A stretch of DNA of 34,167 bases from an uncultured bacterium (GCA_938018055.1 CALIKL010000063.1:1-34167), one strand, 5' to 3'; shown: positions 7,119 to 16,532, counted from the first letter of the stretch. Translations and numbers: made by a program. Notes: generated by a model from the sequence alone, not told the origin.

Positions 7119-10019
7119 TCAGTTCCGATCGGTTACGCCGTTCTCTTCATCGGACATTTCCTGCATGGCGTTGTATAACGCCTCCACTTCCTCGGCCGTC
7201 TGACGGTACGTGGAATCGCCGATTACCTCACCAATGCGATTGGTGAATTCGGCATAGGATTCGAAGTCCTCGGTTTCCAGGTAGGCGCCCTGAATGATCT
7301 CGATGAACCGGGCGACACGCGCCATCTGCGTATTGCTTCCCGCCGCGATGGCGCGATCCAACCGATGCAGAACAAGTGGCTCAGCTTGCTTCCAAAGGAG
7401 CGCAGCGCGTTCCGTCTCGCCCAGCACGGCATAGGCCTGTGCCATGAACGCAAACGACGTCTCATCTCCCGGAATGGTCGTGAAAGGGACCTGATCCATG
7501 AACCAGTCCAGCAGTTCCAGGCCTTCTTCCGAACGTCCTGCTCGCGCAAGCGCCTCGGCCGTATGGGAGTAGATATTGCGGTAGTTGTCCGTCATGCGGC
7601 GGATGTTCTCATCGAAATAGACATCCGGATCATTCAGGCCGGTGAATCGGAACAGCTTTAATTTCTCAGCTGTGATATCTGGAACCACGCGACCAAGTTG
7701 CTCAAAATGGCGAATCGGGACGACCCGATAAGCCTGCCCTTCGAGTTGGAAGAAACTGCCTCCTTCGCCCGGTTCGTTCAGACCAAGGGTGCCGCTGGGA
7801 GCTACAGTGACCGCAAAGTAAATGGGGCGCTTCCAGTTCTGCTGGGCATTGGTCAGCAGGATATTCAAAGCGGCTTGGTCCGCGCCGTACAACAAGTTGA
7901 TATCCTGGGAGAAAGGACGTCCTTCGAGGTTCCAACGCATGGGATTCTCAATCAGGCTGGAGTCCTCATCCTGGATGAATGCAGCCATCTCGGAGCCGCC
8001 GAATAGCGCATCCTGGTTGACCGGCAATTCAAGTTGCCTCGGATCCCATCGGATGATCTGCAGGTCATCGATGACGTCTTCGGGAAGAGAAATGGGCAGC
8101 GGATCTGAATCACGCGACGCCTGATTCTTGAGCTGCTTGATGTACCAGGGCGTGTTCAGCAGCGACAGGTTGGTGACTCGAACATCCTGACGAACGCCCT
8201 CCACTTCCTGGATATACCACAAGGGGAAGGTGTCGTTGTCACCGTTGGTGAAGATGATGGCATCTTCCTCCAATCCAATAAGCATGTTGTAGGCATACTC
8301 GCCGGCGACGTAGCGACCGCTGCGGTCATGATCGTCGAAATTGACAATCGTCATCAGTAATGGAACGGCGACGAACAGGGCCCCGGCCACGCCAAAAAGG
8401 GTCTTACGCAACACGCCCGGTTGCAACCGCTCCTTGAGCTTGTCAGCAGCCAGTCTCAACAGTCCCGTCGCACCGATACCGACCCAGATGCTGAAAGCGA
8501 AGAACGAGGCGACGTACGCGTAATCCCTTTCCCTGGGTTGGAACGGAGTCTGATTCAAATAAAAGATGATCCCCACTCCGGTAACCAGGAAGAGCACAAG
8601 GACGGCGAATGCCCTGCGCCAGTCTCGCATGAAGTGGAAGGCGGCACCTATCAACCCGAGTAACAGGGGAAGCCCGTAATACGCATTTCTCGATGCTTCT
8701 TCCGAAGGGGTCTGGTAGAGGTATTGACTTGTCTCTGCCGAAGAGAAGCCGGTGATGGCAGATGCGTCCTGGACGTCTGAGGCGCGACCGACGAAATTCC
8801 ACAGGAAGTACCGGACATACATGTGTCCGACCTGGTAGCTCCAGAAGTACTCGCCATCCGAGTTGTACTGCGCATAGACGCGCTGATGATTCGGATCCTG
8901 TGAGTGTCGACGTGGAAACCAGGTTTCGCGCCGCGTATCAAGATTGCCGAGTTGGTTATTGTACGTATTTCCCTTCAGGATGGGGGTTTCACCGTACTGC
9001 TCACGCTTGAGGTAGGATACGATCGCTTCAACCGTTTCTGGATCGTTCTCATCGATCGGTGGATTGGCCGCCGACCGGATGAAGATGAGCGCATAGGAGG
9101 AGTACCCGATCATTACTACAGTGACGCATAACATCACGATGTTCATGGCTTGCAACCCACGGCTCTGGCTCCACCAGATCCCGAATACCAGCAATCCGAA
9201 GAGGGCCATCATCACAAGCAGGGGGGCAGCGGAATCCCCGACAAAACCAGGTAGCCATTGAACTATTCCGGGGTAGACCACGAGGAATGAGACCGAGGAA
9301 ATCAGTCCCGTCACCACGATACCTGTCCATCGTTTCCTGGTATCCCACTCCGGATTTTCGAACTCGATGTAGAACACAATGAGTGCGATGAAGAAAATGG
9401 CCAACAGATTCAGCAGGTGGACCCCGATCGCCAACCCGAATAAATAGGCGATCAAAATCAAATAGCGATTTGTCGCCAGTCCAAACCGATGTTGGCCTCC
9501 CGTCAGGCGTTCGTCCTCCAAGGCCGCTTCTTCCCGCCACTTCAGGATCAACCAGATCACGAGGGCGGTGAACAACATGGACAGGGCGTAGACCTCGGCC
9601 TCGACAGCATTGAACCAGAAGGAATCTGTGACCGCAAAGGTGCACGCTCCGATAACGCCACCCGCCAATGCCACGAGACGGTCCAGTCCACTCCAAGTCG
9701 ATGGAGCACCCTGCCATTCGCGAATCAGGCGAACAATGACCAGATGCAGCAGCAGCACGGTGAACGCACTGGAGAACACAGATACCAGGTTGACCGAAAG
9801 CGCCACGTATTCGGTCGGAACGAACATGGAGAAGAACCGGCCAACCAGCATGTAGAATGGTGCTCCCGGAGGGTGCGACACTTGCAGGCGATTCGCTATG
9901 GCGATGAATTCACCCGAATCCCAGAAGGACGTGGCTGGAGCTACGGTCAGCAGGTACAGGACCAGCGAATAGACGAAGACCAGGGCAGCAATGATCTTCT
10001 CGGTACGATTGGCGCGCAT
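7119..10019 (-). CDS. DUF2723 membrane glycosyltransferase-like protein (GT-C fold)
   Basis: This 966-residue protein has about a dozen membrane helices in its first 560 residues and a soluble C-terminal half. The N-terminal loop WDSGEFI (D34, E37) and HPPGAP match DUF2723, a GT-C-type family common in Bacteroidota and usually assumed to move sugars from lipid-linked donors onto acceptors in the periplasm. The soluble part begins with an IFTNGDNDTFPLWYIQ segment and ends in TPR-like helices (about 830-960, with LARAGRSEEGLELLDWF). The acceptor is not known from the sequence. It comes after lptF/G and rsmI on the same strand with a 159-base gap, an envelope-biogenesis context. Confidence 0.88.
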   Translation of the reverse strand: MRANRTEKIIAALVFVYSLVLYLLTVAPATSFWDSGEFIAIANRLQVSHPPGAPFYMLVGRFFSMFVPTEYVALSVNLVSVFSSAFTVLLLHLVIVRLIREWQGAPSTWSGLDRLVALAGGVIGACTFAVTDSFWFNAVEAEVYALSMLFTALVIWLILKWREEAALEDERLTGGQHRFGLATNRYLILIAYLFGLAIGVHLLNLLAIFFIALIVFYIEFENPEWDTRKRWTGIVVTGLISSVSFLVVYPGIVQWLPGFVGDSAAPLLVMMALFGLLVFGIWWSQSRGLQAMNIVMLCVTVVMIGYSSYALIFIRSAANPPIDENDPETVEAIVSYLKREQYGETPILKGNTYNNQLGNLDTRRETWFPRRHSQDPNHQRVYAQYNSDGEYFWSYQVGHMYVRYFLWNFVGRASDVQDASAITGFSSAETSQYLYQTPSEEASRNAYYGLPLLLGLIGAAFHFMRDWRRAFAVLVLFLVTGVGIIFYLNQTPFQPRERDYAYVASFFAFSIWVGIGATGLLRLAADKLKERLQPGVLRKTLFGVAGALFVAVPLLMTIVNFDDHDRSGRYVAGEYAYNMLIGLEEDAIIFTNGDNDTFPLWYIQEVEGVRQDVRVTNLSLLNTPWYIKQLKNQASRDSDPLPISLPEDVIDDLQIIRWDPRQLELPVNQDALFGGSEMAAFIQDEDSSLIENPMRWNLEGRPFSQDINLLYGADQAALNILLTNAQQNWKRPIYFAVTVAPSGTLGLNEPGEGGSFFQLEGQAYRVVPIRHFEQLGRVVPDITAEKLKLFRFTGLNDPDVYFDENIRRMTDNYRNIYSHTAEALARAGRSEEGLELLDWFMDQVPFTTIPGDETSFAFMAQAYAVLGETERAALLWKQAEPLVLHRLDRAIAAGSNTQMARVARFIEIIQGAYLETEDFESYAEFTNRIGEVIGDSTYRQTAEEVEALYNAMQEMSDEENGVTDRN

Positions 10020-10178
10020 CTGCAGGCGGAAGTTCAGTCGGATTGGCTTGGAAAGCGCTGTATTGCCAAGCAGCTCACTACAGCGCAGCCGGAATCGATT
10101 CCGGCGGATGAACTGCTCCGTCTCGTCAAAGAGCGGATTCAGGTACGGCCGCTACAACGCAGGCCGTTCCGGATTGGT

Positions 10179-10913
10179 TCACCATGCTTCGCCGCTTTTT
10201 GGAGCCTCATTCAGTCGTTGGGAAGCCTTTGGAGAAGCGATCAAGACCACAATTTCTCCACGCACCTTCGTCACGTCATTGACCCACGCCAGCAATTCTT
10301 CCAGCGTACCACGTCTAAATTCCTCAAACTTCTTTGACAGCTCGCGCGCAACCACGGCCTGACGATCCATACCGGCATGCTCGGCCAACTGGGTCAGCAG
10401 CTTTTTCAATCGGTGAGGTGACTCGTACAAGATGACCGTTCGGTCTTCTTCCACGAGTGCTTTTATACGGGTCTGACGACCCTTTTTGGGAGGCAGGAAT
10501 CCTTCGAACACAAATCGGTCTGAGGGCAGACCACTCGCTGCCAAGGCAGGGATGAGTGCCGATGGGCCAGGAAGGGAGGTCACTTCGAGGTGTGCGTCAA
10601 GCGCTGCTCGCACCAACAGGTAGCCCGGATCCGAGATGCCTGGCGAACCGGCGTCCGAAATCAGGGCAATATCATCCCCACGGATCATGGATTCGACTAG
10701 GCGAGTGGCTTTTCCGTGCTCGTTGTGGGCGTGAAAACTTGTCGTCGGAGTCGAAATACCGTAATGGGAGAGGAGGACCCCGGAGGTGCGCGTATCCTCA
10801 CATGCGATACGGGAAACTGCCTTGAGCGTCTCAATGGCACGCTCACTCATATCGGACAGGTTTCCAATTGGTGTTGGAACGAGAATCAATCGTCCCGGGC
10901 GTTCTACAATCAT
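10179..10913 (-). CDS. rsmI: 16S rRNA (cytidine1402-2'-O)-methyltransferase RsmI
   Basis: RsmI adds the 2'-O-methyl group to C1402 in the decoding centre of 16S rRNA. From the ATG at 10911-10913 the protein has 244 residues. It opens with GRLILVPTPIGNLSDMSERAI, then has ACEDTRTSG, the SAM-binding loop ALISDAGSPGISDPG, and SLPGPSALIPALAASGLP, all typical of the tetrapyrrole-methylase fold. The C-terminal part carries VILYESPHRLKKLL and ARELSKKFEEFRRGTLEEL. A longer frame reaches 11063 but overlaps the lptF/G coding region, so the shorter start is preferred. It lies 40 bases after the lptF/G stop. Confidence 0.96.
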   Translation of the reverse strand: MIVERPGRLILVPTPIGNLSDMSERAIETLKAVSRIACEDTRTSGVLLSHYGISTPTTSFHAHNEHGKATRLVESMIRGDDIALISDAGSPGISDPGYLLVRAALDAHLEVTSLPGPSALIPALAASGLPSDRFVFEGFLPPKKGRQTRIKALVEEDRTVILYESPHRLKKLLTQLAEHAGMDRQAVVARELSKKFEEFRRGTLEELLAWVNDVTKVRGEIVVLIASPKASQRLNEAPKSGEAW

Positions 10914-10953
10914 GGCGGAAAGTCTGTATCGGCAAGGGCTACGGAGCCACTCG

Positions 10954-12384
10954 CTACGCTTCAAAGGAGTTGGGTGAGGAAGATGAATGCGTTCGCCTGT
11001 CACGACTGAACCAATTCGGGAAGGAGGGCAGGGGAATGGTGCGGAGATCCCTCCAAACAACAAACGTCAGCCACAGGGCAATCAAACCCGTCACGATGTC
11101 TGCCAGCCACATGCCAACCCACGGCTCCAGCAATCCTCGATCGGCCAGTTTCTCTCCGTTGGCCAGAGACACCCAATGAAACAAGAAAATGCCAACGGCC
11201 AACGCTGCGGCGGCACCCAGACCGCCCTTGCGGACATACAGACCGATGGGGGCGCCAATCATCATGAAAATGAGACAGGCAATTGCAATGGAGTACTTCT
11301 TGTGGATCTCGACTCGGAACCGATCGGCTCGGTCGCTGGCCCACAGCATTTCTTTACGGGCCCCGTCGATCTTCAGACGTCCATTGCGGACAGAACGGAC
11401 GATGGCATCTCCCATGTCCTGGTCGCGCGCCAGGGACCCGATGGATAGCCGAGCTTCATCTTCGATGGGAAACCCCACGTCTTCGTAAGTGAGTCGTCCC
11501 GTTCCGAGATCCAAAAGCAAGTCGGTAAGCGTCTTTCGACTTTGCTCCACATTCAGCTCCAGAGAGTCGACCAGCGCGATCATCTCACTCGAGGCCATGG
11601 TTCGGTCGGTCCGCCTGCCTTGCGAAGGATCGGTTCGGGTGAAGTTCAGATCCTCCAGCGAGATGCGCATCAGGTGTCTTTCGAAACCGAGGCGCTCGTA
11701 TCGATCAAGACTCCCGCTACCTGGTGGACGTTTACGGTGTACCTCGCCATCAAAAAGGACCAGATTCAGCGTTGATCTGTCTGTGATTGGTTCGAGGTAG
11801 CCACGGGCAGCATGGATGTCCGTGCGGAATCGAGCCCCTTCGGAGTAATCGAAGATCGTTACGTCTACCAGCTGGTTCGGTCTATCGGGTGGGATGTCGC
11901 CAACCAGAATACGATAGTCATCAATTCCATCGTAAAACACGCCGGCTCGGAGATCGAAGCCAGGTTTTGCGGTACGGATGTCTTGCCACAGATTGCGCGC
12001 CCGGAAGTTTGCTTCCGGGTGGATCTGGGTATTGAAGACCCACATGGATGCCGTCAGGAGCAACCCAACGACATAGACGGGCCAGACCAATTGAGGAAAG
12101 GAAACGCCCGAGCTCTTGATGACGACATAGGCATTCGACTCGGCCAGTCGACCAAAAGCTATCAAGGTGGCAATGAGGGCTGCCATGGGTACGGCCAGCA
12201 CCAACATATAGGCCAGGTTGTACAGGATCAGCTCCCCAATGACAGGGACTGGCAGTCCTTTACCGACGAGCTGCGGCAAATACTTGATCAGAAACTGCAT
12301 CACCAGCAAAAACAGCAGGACAATCAGCCAGGCCACGAATGGGCCTGGCAACATGCGCAGAATCATGCGGTGAAACTGTTTCAT
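10954..12384 (-). CDS. LptF/LptG-family LPS export permease
   Basis: LptF and LptG form the inner-membrane part of the LptB2FG transporter that extracts LPS and passes it to LptC/LptA. This 476-residue protein has the expected layout: three helices in the first 130 residues (from about residue 10), a periplasmic beta-jellyroll domain (about 135-330) and three C-terminal helices from about 360. The stretch ALIATLIAFGRLAESNAYVVIKSSGVS is the family's coupling-helix region. Start chosen at ATG 12384, since upstream residues do not resemble the family. Bacteroidota often have two such genes at separate loci; I cannot tell F from G here. It is divergent from the MBL gene, with 140 bases between. 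Confidence 0.92.
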   Translation of the reverse strand: MKQFHRMILRMLPGPFVAWLIVLLFLLVMQFLIKYLPQLVGKGLPVPVIGELILYNLAYMLVLAVPMAALIATLIAFGRLAESNAYVVIKSSGVSFPQLVWPVYVVGLLLTASMWVFNTQIHPEANFRARNLWQDIRTAKPGFDLRAGVFYDGIDDYRILVGDIPPDRPNQLVDVTIFDYSEGARFRTDIHAARGYLEPITDRSTLNLVLFDGEVHRKRPPGSGSLDRYERLGFERHLMRISLEDLNFTRTDPSQGRRTDRTMASSEMIALVDSLELNVEQSRKTLTDLLLDLGTGRLTYEDVGFPIEDEARLSIGSLARDQDMGDAIVRSVRNGRLKIDGARKEMLWASDRADRFRVEIHKKYSIAIACLIFMMIGAPIGLYVRKGGLGAAAALAVGIFLFHWVSLANGEKLADRGLLEPWVGMWLADIVTGLIALWLTFVVWRDLRTIPLPSFPNWFSRDRRTHSSSSPNSFEA

Positions 12385-12524
12385 ACTCGGGGCGTGGCAG
12401 GCTCCTGGTTCGGCGGGGTCATGCACGTCTAGACAGCCCCGGATGTGATTCAACAACGTACTGATTGACGCCGTGGTCCCAAAGGTAGGGCCTGCAGCTG
12501 TTTCGTAGACCACCCACATAGCAA

Positions 12525-13172
12525 ATGACTGTCACGCCATTCACATTCAACCCGTTCTCGACCAATTGCTATATAATTGAAAGCGCAGGCGAGTTGGTTG
12601 TCGTGGACCCTTCCAATCAGAATGAGACGGAGCATCAGACCCTTATCTCGGAAATCGAATCGAGGAATGCTGTACTCAAGCGAATCCTGCTTACTCATGC
12701 GCACATTGATCACATTTTTGGATGTGCCCGTCTAAGTCAGCACTTTGATGTCGGTATCGAAGTCCATGCCTCTGAACGTATTCTGCTTCAGCGAGGAGAG
12801 ACCCAAGCAGCCATGTTTGGTGTAGAACTGGAAGCGCCTCCCGAACCGGCTGCCTTCATTGAAGCCGGGGATTCGATTGCATTTGGCGATGTGGAATGGG
12901 ATGTGTTGCACACGCCGGGTCATTCTCCGGGTTCAGTTTCATTTGTGGATCGGAAGGAGCGTCTCGTCTTCTCCGGAGACGTCCTGTTTGCAGGTTCGAT
13001 TGGTCGGACTGATCTGTGGCAAGGGTCACTGCCTACTTTGATGCGGTCCATATTCGAACAGCTCGTACCCTTGGGAGACGAATTCCGCGTCCTGTCAGGA
13101 CACGGCCCGGAAACAACGATTGGAAGGGAGCGCGAGTCCAACCCCTTTCTTGTCGGACACGGTTTGCTGTAA
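12525..13172 (+). CDS. MBL-fold hydrolase, glyoxalase II-like
   Basis: The 215-residue protein holds the full set of metallo-beta-lactamase-fold metal ligands: H58, H60, D62 and H63 in THAHIDH, then H133 (HTPGHSPGSVSF), D152 (SGDVLF) and H193 (GHGP). Two metal ions in a hydrolase of this size and layout suggest a thioester or small-thiol conjugate substrate, as in the glyoxalase II/YcbL group. The gene lies close to bshA, so a bacillithiol conjugate is an attractive but untested substrate. The C-terminal ERESNPFL is typical of the YcbL-like subgroup. It starts 140 bases from lptF/G, divergent to it, and its stop is two bases from the convergent kinase-like gene. Confidence 0.88.
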   Translation: MTVTPFTFNPFSTNCYIIESAGELVVVDPSNQNETEHQTLISEIESRNAVLKRILLTHAHIDHIFGCARLSQHFDVGIEVHASERILLQRGETQAAMFGVELEAPPEPAAFIEAGDSIAFGDVEWDVLHTPGHSPGSVSFVDRKERLVFSGDVLFAGSIGRTDLWQGSLPTLMRSIFEQLVPLGDEFRVLSGHGPETTIGRERESNPFLVGHGLL

Positions 13173-13174
13173 TA

Positions 13175-14239
13175 CTACAGACGTGTTTGTGGCGATGTGG
13201 CAGGAGCCGAACGCTCCAAAAGCAGCATGATGGAGTGATAGACGATCTCACCCATGGAGTCGCATGACTCGAATCGAGAGTCCTGGTAGTGGTTTGCCAG
13301 TTGATACCCGAGCTTGTGGATGTTTTCGTCTGTCGAGATAATGTCCTCGCGCATCACTTCCATCAGCGCGTTGAACCGACCGTGCGAAACACGCACCCTG
13401 TTGGCGATCAGACTGCGCTCCTCTTTCTGATACTGAAGGACATTTTCCGGTGCAAGGTTTTGCACGGTCAATTGCAGAAAGGGCTCATTCTGATGGAAGA
13501 ATTGCGGGAGATAGACTTCCTTGCGCCAGTGGTGACTTTGCTGATCGAAATCGATGGAGTGGATGCGGAAATGCCACTTTTCGAAATCGCGTGTCAGTTC
13601 CACTACAAAGTTGCCTGAATGCATGTCACCCAGGAGGGAGACAAAGCAACGCTCGTTGAACTTCACGAATTCCTTTGCCAGCCGGACCCTGTCGAAATCC
13701 GTGATGGGAAGGTTTTCGCGAAGGAATGCATCGGCTGGAATACCGATCACGTGCTCCTCCACAATGGTCTGCTTGTGGATGAAGTAATTGACGCGGTTGG
13801 GGGAGAGGATGTGGTCCAATTCCAGACCATAGATCCGGTTGGCATCAATTTTCTTGACGTAGAAGTAGTCGAAGTTCTCGTTGATGCTGTTTACTACCCT
13901 CACGCGAAATGGCAGCGTATTGCCATGATTGCATTGATCTACTCGGTCGATATGCAAATACTGCGTAATGGATGTATCCCCATCAGCTTTCAGGATGGCG
14001 TAGGCATTGAGGAGCTTATCATGGATCTCGATACGCTCAACCTCTGAATAGAGCACCGTCGACCAAAGCGTGTCATTGCCTTTTTCGTCGTAGACGGGAA
14101 CGGAGGTGGTGAAGCGAAGCAGATCGTTGTAGCGGATGGAATCCGCCCAGATACGTCCGTAACGAGAGAGATAGGAGCGGAGGAAGTCGCTGACAGGGTA
14201 AAGCGCTTTTTTCCGGCTTATCAGGTGCTGATCGCCCAT
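13175..14239 (-). CDS. Divergent protein-kinase-fold (phosphotransferase-like) protein
   Basis: I recognise no named family in this 354-residue soluble protein, but the order of motifs follows the kinase fold. YVKKID at 127-132 could be the beta3 strand with its Lys (K129). A VEEHVIGIP stretch near 160-168 fits the hinge. SLLGDMHSGNFVV (D205, H207, N210) matches the catalytic loop of aminoglycoside phosphotransferase/ABC1-like kinases, and HSIDFDQQ (D230, D232) the metal-binding loop. A typical glycine-rich loop is not obvious. The acceptor could be a small molecule or a protein. It is 77 bases downstream of bshA on the same strand and probably cotranscribed. No signal peptide or membrane helix is seen. 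Confidence 0.6.
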   Translation of the reverse strand: MGDQHLISRKKALYPVSDFLRSYLSRYGRIWADSIRYNDLLRFTTSVPVYDEKGNDTLWSTVLYSEVERIEIHDKLLNAYAILKADGDTSITQYLHIDRVDQCNHGNTLPFRVRVVNSINENFDYFYVKKIDANRIYGLELDHILSPNRVNYFIHKQTIVEEHVIGIPADAFLRENLPITDFDRVRLAKEFVKFNERCFVSLLGDMHSGNFVVELTRDFEKWHFRIHSIDFDQQSHHWRKEVYLPQFFHQNEPFLQLTVQNLAPENVLQYQKEERSLIANRVRVSHGRFNALMEVMREDIISTDENIHKLGYQLANHYQDSRFESCDSMGEIVYHSIMLLLERSAPATSPQTRL

Positions 14240-14316
14240 GGTCGGATCACGTGAGTCGTTCGCGAACTATGAATGACAGCGCGCGACCCGCGTAATCTGA
14301 CTGACGAGGATACCGA

Positions 14317-15459
14317 TCAGACCGATAGCGGGGTCCGTTCCATCACCTGCGCATAATACGACTCGTAGCGAGGTACGATGATGCTGGTATCGAATTCTTC
14401 GACTGCACGGGCGCGTGATGCACTGGCCATCCGCTCGTGCAGATCGCTATTGGAGAGTAAGCGATCTGCGGCTTCCGTGTACCCATCGATATCTCCGAGC
14501 TCACACAGGAAACCAGTTTCTCCGTCGATGACCAATTCGGGGAGTCCGCCAATACGGCTTGCAATGACTGGGACACCACAGGACATGGCTTCGAGTGCTG
14601 CCAGACCGAACGTCTCTGAACCAGAGGGCATCATGAAAATGTCCGCGATGGACAGGATTTCCTCAACGGGCTCCTGCTTTCCGAGAAATCGCACATCATC
14701 GTATACGCCGAGTTCGCGAGCGCGGTGCTCTGCAGAAGTGCGATCCGGGCCATCGCCTACCAACAGGAGCTTCAGACCATGCCCTTTCTGTTGAAGGCGA
14801 TGAAAAACATCCACTACTTCCGTTGCGCGCTTCACGGGTCGGAAGTTGGAAACGTGAACCAGCAACCGTTCTCCATTCGGGCAAATGGCTTGCTTGAAGT
14901 GCTCGCGAGGCAATCGTTGGAAGCGATCCGTGTCGATGAAGTTGGGGATGACTTCGATATCGTTCTGAATATCCGCGTCCAGTGTTTCGCTTCGCAAATA
15001 GTCTGAAACAGCCGTCACGCCGTCGGATTCATTGATGGAGTAATTGACCACCGGAGCGAATGACGGGTCCTGTCCCACAATGGTGATATCCGTACCATGC
15101 AGGGTCGTCACGATAGGGATGTGTATCCCTTCTTTCGCCAGAATCTGGCGTGCCAGCAAGGCGCTCGTGGTATGCGGAATGGCATAATGCATGTGCAGGA
15201 TATCGAGCTCCTCGTACTTGACCGTGTCTACGATCTTGGAGGTCAGGTTCAGCGTATAGGGTGGGTACTCGAAAAGAGGGTACGCATTCACGTTCACCTC
15301 GTGGAATCGGATGTTCTCGGCAATATGTTCAAGCCGGAACGGCATCGAGTAAGCAATGAAATGGATGCAGTGCCCGCGAGCTGCGAGCGCTTTGCCCAGC
15401 TCGGTGGCCACGACGCCGCTACCGCCGTAAACAGGGTAGCATGTGATTCCAATTTTCAT
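14317..15459 (-). CDS. bshA: N-acetyl-alpha-D-glucosaminyl L-malate synthase BshA
   Basis: BshA transfers GlcNAc from UDP-GlcNAc to L-malate, the first step of bacillithiol synthesis. From ATG 15457-15459 the protein has 380 residues, the normal size. It starts with MKIGITCYPVYGGSGVVATE, has LHMHYAIPHTTSA and VTTLHGTDITIVGQDPS, and in the C-terminal GT-B lobe VHVSNFRPVKRATEVVDVF, LLVGDGPDR, and the E(x7)E pair in PSGSETFGLAALEAMSCGVP, all characteristic of BshA within glycosyltransferase family 4. The frame extends to 15549, but those residues do not match the family. BshB and BshC are not in the window. The kinase-like gene follows it. Confidence 0.95.
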   Translation of the reverse strand: MKIGITCYPVYGGSGVVATELGKALAARGHCIHFIAYSMPFRLEHIAENIRFHEVNVNAYPLFEYPPYTLNLTSKIVDTVKYEELDILHMHYAIPHTTSALLARQILAKEGIHIPIVTTLHGTDITIVGQDPSFAPVVNYSINESDGVTAVSDYLRSETLDADIQNDIEVIPNFIDTDRFQRLPREHFKQAICPNGERLLVHVSNFRPVKRATEVVDVFHRLQQKGHGLKLLLVGDGPDRTSAEHRARELGVYDDVRFLGKQEPVEEILSIADIFMMPSGSETFGLAALEAMSCGVPVIASRIGGLPELVIDGETGFLCELGDIDGYTEAADRLLSNSDLHERMASASRARAVEEFDTSIIVPRYESYYAQVMERTPLSV

Positions 15460-15734
15460 GTGCGGGATGCTTGTTGCGGGAAACGACAATCTCAACTCCG
15501 GGACCTCGGAGTTGTTGCCCTGGGCAAGTGTTACAACCCAGCCCGTCAAAAGTGCTGAAGGTAGCCTGTTCGTTGCTTCTGGATCAGGATACCAATTGAA
15601 AGCTCGGTGCGGCTTATTTTAGGGTAAACCTTGCAAGAGGGGCCGTAATTCGACGTCCGGACGGAATGTTCTCTTGAACCCAGTCCTGTTCCGGCCCTGA
15701 CAAATCAACATCGTTCATTCAACAAGAACAGAAG

Positions 15735-16361
15735 ATGGCTGCACGTATGCATCTCCAATCGAACATTTTCTCGCTGCTCATGATTGCCGTGTTGGCCCTC
15801 ATGCCGATGACGGCAAACGCTCAATTGGGTGTTGCGGCTGGGCTGAATTTCGATGATCTCTCCGATATCACGGGTAGTCGTTCGGCCACCTACGAGAATT
15901 CAACAGGATATCATTTCGGTGTGTTCTTTGATACGGCTTCCAGCCCGATTGCCCTTCGCCTTGGCGCTTACTACCGTGATATGGGCGAAGTTGAACTCAA
16001 TCTGGGTGAGTTCGGCCAATTTTTTAATCTGAGCCTTCTGGATGTCGCTGCTGACGTTCGCTTTGCTGTGCTTCCTCTTCCTATCGTCAAGGGTTTTGTT
16101 TCGGCAGGGCCCGTTGTGTCGTTCCCATCCTCGTCCAACGACGAGTTCAAGGAATCCCTTGAGAGTGCCTCCGTATCTGGAAATGTCGGAGCCGGCATGG
16201 CCATATCCCTGGGAGGCATGACGTTGACGCCAGAGATACGCTACTCAATAGGAGTTTCCCGGTTCATGAAAGATGAGTTCAGTATCGGCGGAATAGACTT
16301 TGAAACAGAAGACATCCAGCGTTCGAACTCTGTCATGCTCCGTTTCGGATTCATTTTCTAA
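15735..16361 (+). CDS. Small outer-membrane beta-barrel protein
   Basis: A signal peptide (about 1-30, ending ANA before QLGV) precedes a 178-residue mature protein made of eight or so alternating amphipathic strands. Examples are LGVAAGLNFDD, YHFGVFFDTASSPIALRLGAYYRDMG, VAADVRFAVLPL, KGFVSAGPVVSF, GNVGAGMAISLGG, LTPEIRYSIGVS, and a C-terminal strand SVMLRFGFIF that ends on Phe, as outer-membrane barrels do. It resembles the porin-like OMP_b-brl family of Bacteroidota. Its ligand is unknown. It stands alone on the plus strand and is followed by a strong hairpin at 16377-16406. Confidence 0.82.
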   Translation: MAARMHLQSNIFSLLMIAVLALMPMTANAQLGVAAGLNFDDLSDITGSRSATYENSTGYHFGVFFDTASSPIALRLGAYYRDMGEVELNLGEFGQFFNLSLLDVAADVRFAVLPLPIVKGFVSAGPVVSFPSSSNDEFKESLESASVSGNVGAGMAISLGGMTLTPEIRYSIGVSRFMKDEFSIGGIDFETEDIQRSNSVMLRFGFIF

Positions 16362-16376
16362 GATGATTTGAGCTTG

Positions 16377-16406
16377 GCTCTTCCGCCCGTGCCAGGGCGG
16401 AAGAGC
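16377..16406 (+). terminator. 12-bp hairpin after the beta-barrel gene
   Basis: GCTCTTCCGCCC (16377-16388) and GGGCGGAAGAGC (16395-16406) form a perfect 12-bp stem with a six-base loop, 15 bases after the stop codon. No T-run follows on the plus strand; on the minus strand the bases beyond it are AAGCTCAAATC, also without one. It may act as a Rho-assisted terminator or as a 3' end stabiliser for the barrel mRNA. Confidence 0.55.
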
Positions 16407-16488
16407 GCGTAGCGTGACGTGTGAAAAACCAACGCGCATCCCAGTTGGACGAATCTTTTCCTCAGCAAGCCGTATTATGTGATGCTTG

Positions 16489-16532
16489 CCGGAATTGAAG
16501 CGATGATCACAGCGTGAACCGACCGGAATTGA
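16489..16532. repeat. Direct repeat CCGGAATTGA, two copies
   Basis: The 10-mer CCGGAATTGA occurs at 16489-16498 and 16523-16532. The second copy spans the end of the terminator's left arm and its loop, the first follows the small hairpin. In RNA, the repeated purine-rich loop could be a protein-binding site. Confidence 0.5.

Noticed and set aside
9489-10337. Long plus-strand reading frame opposite DUF2723 and rsmI
   Set aside because: It is antisense to two well-recognised genes and rich in Gln, Arg and His without motifs; only the intergenic part is kept as a weak finding.
12560-12580. TATAAT within the MBL gene start region
   Set aside because: It falls in codons for conserved residues (NCYIIES) and lacks a -35 box at the right distance.
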